Positions 56,361 to 64,000 of a stretch of DNA of 64,000 bases are shown here, piece after piece. The notes beneath the pieces were generated by a model. The model did not search any database. It worked only from the letters and a program-made list of their open reading frames with translations, and was not told the origin of the DNA. Source of the DNA: Akkermansia muciniphila (lineage in GTDB: Bacteria; Pseudomonadota; Gammaproteobacteria; Burkholderiales; Burkholderiaceae_C); NCBI GenBank assembly GCA_943331105.2, contig CALQKH020000004.1, forward strand, positions 124,001 to 188,000, written 5' to 3'. The position numbers were made by a program, and so were the translations under genes. Position 1 is the first letter of the stretch; each line of letters begins with the position of its first letter.

Positions 56361-56852
56361 TTATTCCTCGGACGTCGCGGTATCGGATGTTTGGGGCTGG
56401 TCGCCGGGCACTTCCAAGGCAATCAACTGGTCCAGCAGGTTGTACAAGGCGGTCAATTGCGGTGACCCCAAATGCTCGGCCATCCAGCTGTAATGCGCTT
56501 CAATGGTTTGTGACAAGGCCTGCACCTTGGCCAGGCCCAATGCGGTGGCACGTACGACGGTGCGGCGGGCGTCTAGCGGGCATCGCTGGCGCTCGATCAG
56601 GCCATCGCGCTCCATGCGGGCCAGCACACCCGTCAGGCTGGGGCCCAGCAAAAAAGCCTCGGTGGCCACACGGCCGGTTTCCACGCCGCCGCTCTCGTGC
56701 GCATGCTCGCCCAACACACGCAGCACCCGCCACTGTTGGTCCGACAAGCCATGCTCACGCAGACTGGGGCGGGTGTGCAGCATCACGGCTTCGCGCGCTT
56801 CGAGCAAAAGGCGTGGCAGGTTGCGGTGAACAAAAGAAGTTTTGGGGGTCAT
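56361..56852 (-). CDS. hpaR: MarR-family repressor HpaR
   Basis: 163-residue MarR-type repressor of the hpa operon: winged helix with LSDQQWRVLRVLGEH, LGPSLTGVLARMERDGLIE and a C-terminal dimerisation helix. It is the first gene of the operon. A near-perfect palindrome abuts its start codon, so it should repress itself and the operon until homoprotocatechuate or an analogue binds. No ribosome binding site is evident; the message may be leaderless. Confidence 0.9.
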   Translation of the reverse strand: MTPKTSFVHRNLPRLLLEAREAVMLHTRPSLREHGLSDQQWRVLRVLGEHAHESGGVETGRVATEAFLLGPSLTGVLARMERDGLIERQRCPLDARRTVVRATALGLAKVQALSQTIEAHYSWMAEHLGSPQLTALYNLLDQLIALEVPGDQPQTSDTATSEE

Positions 56853-56874
56853 TTATTTAACATGTTAAATGAAT
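56851..56874. promoter_or_regulatory. HpaR operator: 24-bp palindrome
   Basis: ATTTAACATGTTAAAT at 56855-56870 is a perfect 16-bp palindrome; with the flanking ATT/AAT it extends to 56851-56874 with one mismatched pair. It begins at the hpaR start codon and occupies the region where a ribosome binding site would be. Position and symmetry fit a MarR-family operator. Confidence 0.75.
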
Positions 56875-57004
56875 TTCCCCAAACGGACACAAGGGTTTTC
56901 ACCAGCTCAGCATCACCCACACCGTCATCGGGCCATGCCCCAGAGCGTGCGCATCTCATAAGATGCAGCTTGGTCTTTCTGCTGCCCCTTTCCAAGAGTC
57001 GCCC

Positions 57005-58048
57005 ATGTCTTTTGCCGATTTGCTTTCTGATCTTGCCGGTCCCGTGATCCAGGCCCCCATGGCCGGGGTGCAAAACCACCGGCTGGCCGCCGCCGTGTGC
57101 GAAGCCGGAGGCTTGGGGTCGCTGGCGGCCGCCATGCTCACGCCTGAAGCATTGCAGACCGAACTGCAAACCCTGCGCAGGGCAACCGATAGGCCCTACA
57201 ACGTCAACTTTTTTTGCCACACCCCGCCCGTGGCAGACCCTGTGCAGCAAGCCGCTTGGCAACAGGTTTTGTCGTCCTATTACCGCGAGATGGGCCTGGA
57301 CCCAACCGGCATGCCCACTGGCGCAGGCCGCGTCCCCTTTGGCCACGACAGCGCCGATGTGCTGGAGGCCTTTCGCCCAGCGGTGGTGAGTTTTCACTTT
57401 GGTCTGCCAACGCCGGATTTGCTGGCCCGCGTCAAAAGCTGGGGCAGTTGGGTGCTGTCATCGGCCACCACCGTGCAAGAAGCCCTGTGGCTGCAAGCGC
57501 ATGGCGCAGATGCGGTGATCGCCCAAGGCCTGGAGGCGGGCGGGCACCGGGGCATGTTCTTAACGGATGACCTCAGCACCCAAATGGGCACATTGGCGCT
57601 GTTGCCCCAAATTGTTCAGGCCGTGCAGTTGCCCGTGATCGCTGCAGGCGGCATCGGGTCAGCGCAAGGCGTGGCCGCAGCCCAAGCGCTGGGTGCGACG
57701 GGTGTGCAAGTTGGCACGGCTTACCTGTGCAGCCACGAGGCCACCACCAGCGCCCTGCACCGCGCGGCCTTGCAATCGCCCGAGGGGCAGCACACCGCAT
57801 TGACACGCCTGTTCAGTGGCCGCCCAGCGCGCGGCATCGTCAACCGCCTGATGCGCGAGCTGGGGGCACTGAACCCCGCTGCACCGGCCTTCCCTTTGGC
57901 CACCGCAGGCATTGCCCCTTTGCGCGCCGCTGCGGAAGCTCAGGGCTTGAGTGACTTCACGCCTCTGTGGTCGGGCCAAAACGCCGCCAGCGCACGCAAT
58001 CTGAGCGCAGCCGACATCACCCGCGAAATGGTCAACGCCTGGCGGTGA
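57005..58048 (+). CDS. Nitronate monooxygenase-like flavoprotein
   Basis: 347-residue FMN-dependent protein of the NMO/2-nitropropane dioxygenase family. Motifs: VIQAPMAGVQNHRLAAAV, QGLEAGGHRGM, VIAAGGIGSAQGVAAAQALG and VQVGTAYL. ATG at 57005 is preferred to an upstream ATG at 56963. It shares the 152-bp upstream region with divergent hpaR but is probably independently expressed. May detoxify alkyl nitronates; other family members are enoyl reductases. Confidence 0.88.
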   Translation: MSFADLLSDLAGPVIQAPMAGVQNHRLAAAVCEAGGLGSLAAAMLTPEALQTELQTLRRATDRPYNVNFFCHTPPVADPVQQAAWQQVLSSYYREMGLDPTGMPTGAGRVPFGHDSADVLEAFRPAVVSFHFGLPTPDLLARVKSWGSWVLSSATTVQEALWLQAHGADAVIAQGLEAGGHRGMFLTDDLSTQMGTLALLPQIVQAVQLPVIAAGGIGSAQGVAAAQALGATGVQVGTAYLCSHEATTSALHRAALQSPEGQHTALTRLFSGRPARGIVNRLMRELGALNPAAPAFPLATAGIAPLRAAAEAQGLSDFTPLWSGQNAASARNLSAADITREMVNAWR

Positions 58049-58078
58049 GCGGTTTGACCTCAAAGGCACAATCGCTCT

Positions 58079-59464
58079 ATGACCAAAGACAAATCGATTT
58101 TCACTTGCACCGAATGTGGTGGCACCAGCGCCCGTTGGATGGGCAAATGCCCCAGCTGCAACGCCTGGAATACCCTGATTGAGGGTTCAGGCGAGCCCGC
58201 AGCTGGCAAAAACCGCTTTGGTTCGGTGCACGCATCCTTGGCGCCTACGTCCGAAGTGCTGCCACTGGCGCAAATTCAAGCAGCCGACTTTGAACGCCAC
58301 CCCACCGGCATTGATGAACTCGATCGCGTGCTGGGCGGCGGCATGGTCGAAGGCGGAGTGGTGCTGATTGGCGGCGACCCAGGCATTGGCAAATCGACTT
58401 TGTTGTTGCAAGCGGTGGACGCGCTGCAGCGAAGCGGCATGAACACGCTGTATGTCACAGGCGAAGAAAGCGGGGCACAAGTGGCCATGCGCTCGCGCCG
58501 CCTGGGCCTGCCGGATTCGCAAGTGCCTGTGCTGCCCGAGATCCAGCTCGAAAAAATTTTGCACACCCTGCAGGCACGCCAGCCGGGCATCGCCATCATC
58601 GACTCCATCCAGACGGTGTATTCAGACCAACTCACCAGCGCCCCCGGCTCGGTGGCCCAGGTGCGCGAATGCGCGGCGCATCTGACGCGTACCGCCAAAT
58701 CCACCGGCACCACCATCGTGCTGGTGGGCCATGTCACCAAAGAGGGTGCGCTGGCCGGCCCCCGCGTGCTGGAGCACATGGTGGACACGGTGCTGTACTT
58801 TGAGGGCGACACGCATTCCAACTTCCGTCTGATCCGCGCCATCAAAAACCGCTTTGGCGCGGTGAACGAAATCGGCGTGTTCGCCATGACCGAAAAAGGC
58901 CTCAAGGGCGTGAGCAACCCCAGTGCCATCTTTTTGAGCCAGCACGCCGAGCCCGTGCCCGGCAGCTGCGTGATGGTCACACTGGAAGGCACGCGCCCGC
59001 TTCTGGTGGAAATTCAGGCTCTGGTCGACAGCGGTGGCCCATCGCCCCGACGCCTGTCTGTGGGTCTGGACCGCGACCGCTTGGCCATGCTGCTTGCGGT
59101 GCTGCACCGCCATGCAGGCGTGGCCTGCATGGACCAAGACGTGTTTGTCAACGCGGTGGGTGGCGTGCGCATCAGCGAACCCGCGGCCGACCTGGCCGTC
59201 ATGCTGGCGATCACCAGCAGCCTGCGCGGCAAAGCACTGCCCAAAGGCTTTTTGGCCTTTGGAGAAGTGGGCCTGGCGGGCGAAGTGCGCCCCGCGCCGC
59301 GCGGCCAAGACCGCTTGAAAGAAGCGGCCAAACTGGGCTTCAAGGTGGCGGTGGTGCCTAAGGCCAATGCCCCCAAGAAAAACGACAAGGCTTTTGAGGG
59401 CCTGACCATTTACCCGGTCGATCGCATCGAAGAAGCCATGCAAGTGGTGCGGGGATTGGACTGA
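58079..59464 (+). CDS. radA: DNA repair protein RadA
   Basis: 461-residue RecA-like helicase of homologous recombination. Four-cysteine zinc finger CTECGGTSARWMGKCPSC (residues 8-25), Walker A GGDPGIGKST, the KNRFG motif in RAIKNRFGAVNE, and a C-terminal Lon-like domain are intact. It follows the NMO gene by 30 bp. Confidence 0.97.
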   Translation: MTKDKSIFTCTECGGTSARWMGKCPSCNAWNTLIEGSGEPAAGKNRFGSVHASLAPTSEVLPLAQIQAADFERHPTGIDELDRVLGGGMVEGGVVLIGGDPGIGKSTLLLQAVDALQRSGMNTLYVTGEESGAQVAMRSRRLGLPDSQVPVLPEIQLEKILHTLQARQPGIAIIDSIQTVYSDQLTSAPGSVAQVRECAAHLTRTAKSTGTTIVLVGHVTKEGALAGPRVLEHMVDTVLYFEGDTHSNFRLIRAIKNRFGAVNEIGVFAMTEKGLKGVSNPSAIFLSQHAEPVPGSCVMVTLEGTRPLLVEIQALVDSGGPSPRRLSVGLDRDRLAMLLAVLHRHAGVACMDQDVFVNAVGGVRISEPAADLAVMLAITSSLRGKALPKGFLAFGEVGLAGEVRPAPRGQDRLKEAAKLGFKVAVVPKANAPKKNDKAFEGLTIYPVDRIEEAMQVVRGLD

Positions 59465-59509
59465 TCCAGCATGAGAAGCCGCCAAGCAATCAAGGCACAA
59501 TCTGCCCCC

Positions 59510-59923
59510 ATGAATTTCACCAAAATCATCGCACCGCTGGCCATTGTTGTTTTCACCATCGGGGCCTGGCAGGCCTTTCAATGGGCGGGCATTGCCCTGG
59601 CCGTGGGCGGGGTCGTCATGTGGGTGCTGCTGCACTTCACGCGCATGGTCACCATCCTTAAAAAAGCTGCCGACCGGCCCATTGGCCATGTGGCCAGCGC
59701 CGTCATGCTCAATGCCAAACTGAAAAAAGGCGTGAATTTGATGCATGTGATCGCCATGACACGTTCTTTGGGCCAACTTTTGACAGAAAAAGACGCCCAA
59801 CCCGAGATTTACAGCTGGACCGATTCCAGTGATTCGGTGGTGACCTGCACTTTTGTGGGCGGCAAGTTGACCGCGTGGGCTTTGGTGCGCCCCGAGGTAG
59901 TCCCAGAAGAGTCAAACCCTTAA
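59510..59923 (+). CDS. Small membrane protein of unknown function
   Basis: 137-residue protein with two N-terminal hydrophobic helices (residues about 5-23 and 27-47, IAPLAIVVFTIGAWQAFQWA, GIALAVGGVVMWVLLHF), then a basic cytoplasmic-looking part. ATG at 59510 is favoured because a membrane start suits the family. It lies 45 bp after radA and 47 bp before ilvE. I do not recognise the family; it resembles conserved Burkholderiales inner-membrane proteins. Confidence 0.75.
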   Translation: MNFTKIIAPLAIVVFTIGAWQAFQWAGIALAVGGVVMWVLLHFTRMVTILKKAADRPIGHVASAVMLNAKLKKGVNLMHVIAMTRSLGQLLTEKDAQPEIYSWTDSSDSVVTCTFVGGKLTAWALVRPEVVPEESNP

Positions 59924-59970
59924 AATCCCAGTCAACCCTATTTTTTGCAGTTTCTTTAAAGGACACTTTC

Positions 59971-60921
59971 ATGAGCGTTGTCATTCCCTCCATGTCAGAC
60001 CGTGACGGCAAAATCTGGATGGACGGCCAGATGGTCGACTGGCGCGATGCCAAGATCCATGTCTTGAGCCACACCCTGCACTATGGCTGCGGCGCTTTTG
60101 AAGGCGTGCGCGCCTACAAAACCGAGCAAGGCACGGCCATTTTCCGCCTGCAAGAGCACACCGAGCGCCTGTTCAACAGTGCCAAGATCTTGCGCATGAA
60201 CATTCCCTTCACCCAAGCGCAGGTCAACGAAGCCCAGCGTGCCGTGGTGCGCGAGAACAATTTGGAAAGCGGCTACATCCGCCCCTTGACTTGGATCGGC
60301 GACAAAAAGCTGGGCGTCAGCCCCAAAGGCAACACCATCCATGTGATGGTGGCGGCCTGGACCTGGGGTGCCTACCTGGGCGAAGAAGGCATGAAGCGCG
60401 GCATCCGCGTCAAGACCAGCAGCTACACCCGTCACCACGTCAACATCACCATGACCCAAGCCAAGGCGGTGAGCAATTACACCAACTCGATTTTGGCCAA
60501 TATGGAAGTGACCGACGAGGGTTACGACGAGGCCTTGTTGCTCGACACCTCGGGCTTTGTGTCTGAAGGCGCGGGCGAGAACATCTTCGTGGTCAAAAAC
60601 GGGGTGATCTACACGCCTGACTTGTCGGCTGGCGCCTTGAACGGCATCACCCGCAACACGGTGTTCCACATCGCCAAAGACTTAGGGTTGGAGATCGTGC
60701 AAAAGCGCATCACCCGAGACGAGGTCTACATTGCCGACGAGGCTTTCTTTACGGGCACTGCAGCCGAAGTCACACCGATTCGCGAACTCGACCGGATCGA
60801 GCTGGGCAAGGGCGATTACGTGGGCAGCCGTGGCCCGATCACCGAAAAAATCCAGACTGCGTTCTTTGACATCGTCAACGGCCGCAACCCCAAGTACGCC
60901 CACTGGCTGACCAAGGTCTGA
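59971..60921 (+). CDS. ilvE: Branched-chain amino acid aminotransferase
   Basis: 316-residue PLP enzyme of fold type IV. HYGCGAFEGVRAY near the start, the PLP lysine in TMTQAKAVSNYTNS and the C-terminal FFTGTAAEVTPIREL are typical. ATG at 59971 follows AAAGGA. It transaminates Leu, Ile and Val 2-oxo acids. A zinc-finger protein gene follows after three bases. Confidence 0.95.
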   Translation: MSVVIPSMSDRDGKIWMDGQMVDWRDAKIHVLSHTLHYGCGAFEGVRAYKTEQGTAIFRLQEHTERLFNSAKILRMNIPFTQAQVNEAQRAVVRENNLESGYIRPLTWIGDKKLGVSPKGNTIHVMVAAWTWGAYLGEEGMKRGIRVKTSSYTRHHVNITMTQAKAVSNYTNSILANMEVTDEGYDEALLLDTSGFVSEGAGENIFVVKNGVIYTPDLSAGALNGITRNTVFHIAKDLGLEIVQKRITRDEVYIADEAFFTGTAAEVTPIRELDRIELGKGDYVGSRGPITEKIQTAFFDIVNGRNPKYAHWLTKV

Positions 60922-60924
60922 ACC

Positions 60925-61131
60925 ATGAGCAACGCATCAGTTGAACTGCTGGCCACCGACCTGAACCCCCAGGGCGGTGTGTTTTGCCCCAGCCCCAAGG
61001 CTGACATGAAAATCTGGAACAGCCACCCCAAGGTTTACTTGGATGTATCCAAAACCGGTGAGGCCAAGTGCCCTTATTGCGGCACCGTGTACAAACTGAA
61101 AGCCGGGGAGGTGGTGGGGCACCACCACTGA
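60925..61131 (+). CDS. Zinc-finger domain protein (NDUFS6-like)
   Basis: 68-residue protein with FCPSP...H...CPYCGTVYKL, the zinc-binding pattern of a small family related to the complex I subunit NDUFS6; in bacteria its role is uncertain. It follows ilvE by three bases and is the last high-GC gene before the lower-GC glycan region. It is often found next to ilvE and lipopolysaccharide genes in Burkholderiales. Confidence 0.87.
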   Translation: MSNASVELLATDLNPQGGVFCPSPKADMKIWNSHPKVYLDVSKTGEAKCPYCGTVYKLKAGEVVGHHH

Positions 61132-61137
61132 GGCCGT

Positions 61138-61722
61138 ATGACAAAACATCTTGATCTCGGTTGCGGTACAGCCCCCAGAAATCCCTATAAATGCGAAGAG
61201 TTATACGGCATTGACATCAGAGATGGTTTATCTGCACCGGGTGTGACTCAAATCCTGTCCGCAAATCTTGTTCTGGAGCCTATACCCTTCCCGGATTCAT
61301 TCTTTGATAGTGTTTCTGCCTATGATTTTTTAGAGCACATTCCAAGGGTTGCGATTGATCACAGCAACCATCAAAGTCATCTTCCATTTATTGAGTTGAT
61401 GAATGAAATCAGTAGAGTTCTAAAACCTGGCGGTAAGTTTTATGCTGTTTTCCCGGCTTATCCCCATCAACTTGCATTCACAGACCCAACACATGTGAAT
61501 ATTTTGACCACCAAAAGCCATCGTTACTTTACTGGGAATGAGCCGATGGCAAACATGTATGGATTTAAAGGTTCTTTCGAATTTATCAGGCAAAGGAAAC
61601 TACATCCAAGAGGTGACTACCACCCTGCCAACCCCAGCTTAAAAATCAAAGTTAAAACGATTATTGACTCGATAATGAACCGAAGAAGCCATCTGCTATG
61701 GGAATTTATTTCATCCAAGTAA
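61138..61722 (+). CDS. Class I SAM-dependent methyltransferase
   Basis: 194-residue methyltransferase: motif I HLDLGCGTAPRNPY at the start, the acidic loop YGIDIRD, and SAYDFLEHIPRV (motif IV-type) then RVLKPGGKFYAVFP. It begins the lower-GC segment and lies six bases after the zinc-finger gene. Methylates a glycan or lipid precursor by context; target not shown. Confidence 0.85.
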   Translation: MTKHLDLGCGTAPRNPYKCEELYGIDIRDGLSAPGVTQILSANLVLEPIPFPDSFFDSVSAYDFLEHIPRVAIDHSNHQSHLPFIELMNEISRVLKPGGKFYAVFPAYPHQLAFTDPTHVNILTTKSHRYFTGNEPMANMYGFKGSFEFIRQRKLHPRGDYHPANPSLKIKVKTIIDSIMNRRSHLLWEFISSK

Positions 61723-61893
61723 CTTTTATTCCCAAAGATAAATACACCCAAACATATATCGCATATCCTCTTAACGCATACTAATTAAAGCAAATAACAA
61801 CTGAATCCTCTATCCAGCTTCTCTGTTGATAAACCAAAAAATCAATATGGCTCTTACTTTTGGCTTATCTAACATCTAAACGGATTTCATGCC
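61723..61893. other. AT-rich gap without a gene
   Basis: 171 bp of AT-rich sequence between the methyltransferase and the glycosyltransferase, without a credible open frame or strong hairpin. It probably holds a promoter for the glycosyltransferase pair. Confidence 0.5.
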
Positions 61894-62784
61894 ATGGATC
61901 ATCATTACTCCAAATCGATAGCATCCAGCATAAATGACACTACAGTTATTATTGTCACTTTCAACAGCGCTCATTGTTTGCCTGCGTTAGGCCACCAACT
62001 TGCAGCTTGCCCCCATATCATCTTGGTAGACAACGGCAGCGACGATGGTTGCGCCCAAGCTGTTGCGCAACACCTGCCTAACGCTCAGGTCATCGCACTG
62101 CCCAATAACCTGGGCTTTGGTGCAGCCAACAACCGCGCCTTGACGCGAGTGACGACACCCTTTGCTTTACTGCTCAATCCTGATTGTGAGTTGTCAACTG
62201 AACAGTTGACACAGCTCTTGGCCGCAGCGGACCAATTTCCTGAAGCCGCCATGCTGGCACCACAACTCGTCGATGCCAAAGGCCACCCCGATGTGAATTA
62301 CCGTTGGCCCAGTACCCAGTGGACGTCCAAAGGCCCTGGCGCAACGGGCCCCACGAGTGTGGGCTTTGTGTGTGGGGCGGCCATGCTTCTGCGCATGAGC
62401 GCATGCCAGCCCACCGGTTTCTTTGACGAAACCTTCTTCCTTTACTACGAAGACGATGACCTATGCTTGCGCTTTTTCAAAGCGGGACTTCCTATGGTGG
62501 TGGTGCCGAGCGTACAAGCGCTGCACCGCTCGCGTGGCTCGGTTAAAGGGGCCTCGCCTTGGCGCAGCGAATATGGGCGCGGCTTCCACCACGCCCAATC
62601 CAAACTGATCTTTGCAACCAAACACGACAGCCCTGCTACCGCTGAGCGCTTGCGCCAACAACTGATCTGGCAAACTGCCTTGGCATTGCCGCTGCGCGTG
62701 ATGCTGTTTTCGCCCAAGCTGATTGCGCGCATGTGGGGGCGTTTGATCGGTGTCGTGGTTTGGGCATGGAAAGGTCAAGCATGA
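61894..62784 (+). CDS. Family 2 glycosyltransferase (rhamnosyltransferase-like)
   Basis: 296-residue GT-A glycosyltransferase. N-terminal VIIVTFNSAHCLPAL, the nucleotide-sugar motif IILVDNGSDDG, LPNNLGFGAANNRAL and LLNPDCEL are typical of rhamnosyltransferases, with a membrane-proximal C-terminus (VMLFSPKLIARMWGRLIG). Its GC content is higher than the neighbouring genes. Overlaps the next gene by four bases. Adds a sugar to a surface glycan by context. Confidence 0.87.
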   Translation: MDHHYSKSIASSINDTTVIIVTFNSAHCLPALGHQLAACPHIILVDNGSDDGCAQAVAQHLPNAQVIALPNNLGFGAANNRALTRVTTPFALLLNPDCELSTEQLTQLLAAADQFPEAAMLAPQLVDAKGHPDVNYRWPSTQWTSKGPGATGPTSVGFVCGAAMLLRMSACQPTGFFDETFFLYYEDDDLCLRFFKAGLPMVVVPSVQALHRSRGSVKGASPWRSEYGRGFHHAQSKLIFATKHDSPATAERLRQQLIWQTALALPLRVMLFSPKLIARMWGRLIGVVVWAWKGQA

Positions 62785-63605
62785 CGGTACCCGTTCACAT
62801 CATCAGTTTGGCCTCGGCTCAACACCGTCGGATATTTCAGGAAGCGCAAGCCCAGCGCTTGGGTTTTGAGCCCATTTGGGAAGCCGCCGTAGGCGTGGAA
62901 GATTTTTCTGACGAAGAATTTCTACAGCACGCATTTCGTTGGCAGCGTCCGCTGAAAAAAACCGAGATAGGTTGTTTTCTGAGCCATCTACGAGTTTGGC
63001 AGCGCATTTCTCAGAGCTGTGGGCCAGCAGTAGTCCTTGAGGATGATGTGATTTTGAGTGAACATTGGTATCAAGACATCCTTACCCTAGGTCAAACGTC
63101 CTGCGCAGACTACATTTGTTTGGAAACATGGGGGAAAAAAATCTTAGGGCAATCTGAATATGTCGATGAGCTGAAGATGCAACGTTTACATCTGAACAGC
63201 GCAGGTGCTGCTGGTTATCTGCTGTGGCCATCTGGAGCCCTCATGCTGATTGAGCGTTACCAAAAAAATGGTGCCGCTTTGGCAGATGCTTTTATCAACG
63301 AATTCCGCGGGTGGCGAGCATGGCAGTTGGTTCCAGCCAACTTGGTTCAAATGAATGTCGCTGTTCATTTTGGGCAACCTGCGCCTATTTCTACAGAATC
63401 TTTGATTGCCAGAGAAAAAACCCCCCCCAGTTTCCCGAACCGCTTAACTTTCTTGCGGATAAAAGCTCGACGAGTGCTAGGCCAAGTCCATATAGCCTTT
63501 ATCAGAGTAGCTTATTGGTTAAGAGGACGAGAAGTCGTTGGCTTAAAAGCACTGCCAGATACAAAAAATAGCCAGCACAAAAAACTTACTGAACATAGTG
63601 GCTAA
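62781..63605 (+). CDS. Family 25 glycosyltransferase (LPS type)
   Basis: 274-residue protein of the GT25 lipooligosaccharide glycosyltransferase family: HIISLASAQHRRIF, the conserved EIGCFLSHLRVWQ and AVVLEDDVILSEHW. ATG at 62781 overlaps the GT2 gene. It probably acts with it on the lipopolysaccharide outer core. Confidence 0.87.
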   Translation: MTVPVHIISLASAQHRRIFQEAQAQRLGFEPIWEAAVGVEDFSDEEFLQHAFRWQRPLKKTEIGCFLSHLRVWQRISQSCGPAVVLEDDVILSEHWYQDILTLGQTSCADYICLETWGKKILGQSEYVDELKMQRLHLNSAGAAGYLLWPSGALMLIERYQKNGAALADAFINEFRGWRAWQLVPANLVQMNVAVHFGQPAPISTESLIAREKTPPSFPNRLTFLRIKARRVLGQVHIAFIRVAYWLRGREVVGLKALPDTKNSQHKKLTEHSG

Positions 63606-63614
63606 GCTCTATAT

Positions 63615-64000
63615 TTAAGCATTTTCCTCGATACGCTTGAACACTGCAGTGTGCCCCATCCTTTCAACCAACAAATAGCCTGCGTTCATCAGCATATGAA
63701 CCGACGGACGCGCAAGCAGTTCAACCATGTCTCTTGAGTAAATCTCAATCATAAGTATTTTTGGCTTCTCAGGCCATGAATTAATATCGGAAATAGCAAC
63801 TTCATCAAAGCCTTCAATATCCACATTTAGGAAATCAAAATTTCCGCCAAAATTAGACTTTGCTTGCGATATCAAACTCGCCATACTAACACATGGTACG
63901 TCAACGGAATTCAGTAGCCCGCGCTCTTTAGCAATATCAACGTCGCATGTTGCGCTATTATCAATATCCTTATTAAAATAAAATCTAATACTACTACCAG
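63615..64000 (-). CDS. FkbM-family methyltransferase, N-terminus beyond the window
   Basis: At least 128 residues are in the window, the frame being open to the window edge. The FkbM pattern FDFLNVDIEGFDEVAI and KILMIEIYS are visible. It is convergent with the GT25 gene, 9 bp apart. An internal ATG at 63884 is not the true start because the similarity continues upstream (AKERGLLNSVDVPCVS). O-methylation of a glycan sugar is the usual role. Confidence 0.85.
   Translation of the reverse strand, partial: GSSIRFYFNKDIDNSATCDVDIAKERGLLNSVDVPCVSMASLISQAKSNFGGNFDFLNVDIEGFDEVAISDINSWPEKPKILMIEIYSRDMVELLARPSVHMLMNAGYLLVERMGHTAVFKRIEENA

Overview
The window looks like a chromosomal piece of a betaproteobacterium of the Burkholderiales, probably Comamonadaceae. 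The basis is the high GC content, the replication-origin block (dnaA, dnaN and gyrB on the minus strand; rpmH, rnpA, yidD, yidC and mnmE on the plus strand), a Bug/TctC-type receptor, a SAM-II riboswitch before metX-metW, and a homoprotocatechuate (hpa) operon. The genus cannot be fixed from the sequence alone.

Layout. 1-6.1 kb: a metallophosphoesterase, then an accessory stretch with a FitAB toxin-antitoxin pair, a lone ParD, an unknown 143-residue protein, a nuclease-DUF2075 helicase, an orphan DUF3427 fragment and an Xre/RES toxin-antitoxin pair. 6.1-9.3 kb: divergent glpD and glpK. 9.27-10.35 kb: an 84-bp copy of the gyrB 3' end, a HEPN/Abi gene, a divergent structured small RNA with its own promoter and terminator, and then the real gyrB 3' end. 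10.3-19.9 kb: the origin block. 20-31.3 kb: a GntR-headed uptake and catabolic locus of unknown substrate (VOC, FAH, alcohol dehydrogenase, Bug receptor, AA_synth, desaturase, livGFKHM, cupin). 31.4-34.9 kb: apt, kdsD-kdsC-lptC and a glycine-rich RRM protein. 35.2-41 kb: amtB, a TMEM165-type transporter, an FNT channel, riboswitch-metX-metW and a Bcr-type exporter. 41-46.7 kb: a D-tartrate dehydratase with a LysR regulator, and an FAD monooxygenase-DUF2783-VOC set with a GntR regulator. 46.8-56.9 kb: the hpa operon with accessory genes and an embedded VapBC-like pair. 57-61.1 kb: nitronate monooxygenase-like protein, radA, a small membrane protein, ilvE and a zinc-finger protein. 61.1-64 kb: a lower-GC surface-glycan region (methyltransferases and glycosyltransferases).

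The most interesting locus is 9269-10346. An integrase-free unit of about 994 bp has apparently replaced the last 82 bases of gyrB with an equivalent copy and left the old 3' end next to glpK. Its cargo is one HEPN Abi-family gene and a divergent RNA of about 85 nt. This matches the protein-plus-RNA layout reported for AbiF-type toxin-antitoxin systems, but the targeting of gyrB, the size of the unit and the shared start-codon/promoter architecture are not something I can tie to a described element.

The second theme is toxin-antitoxin pairs whose operator repeats overlap the stop codon of the upstream host gene (fitAB behind the phosphoesterase, the VapBC-like pair behind hpaE).
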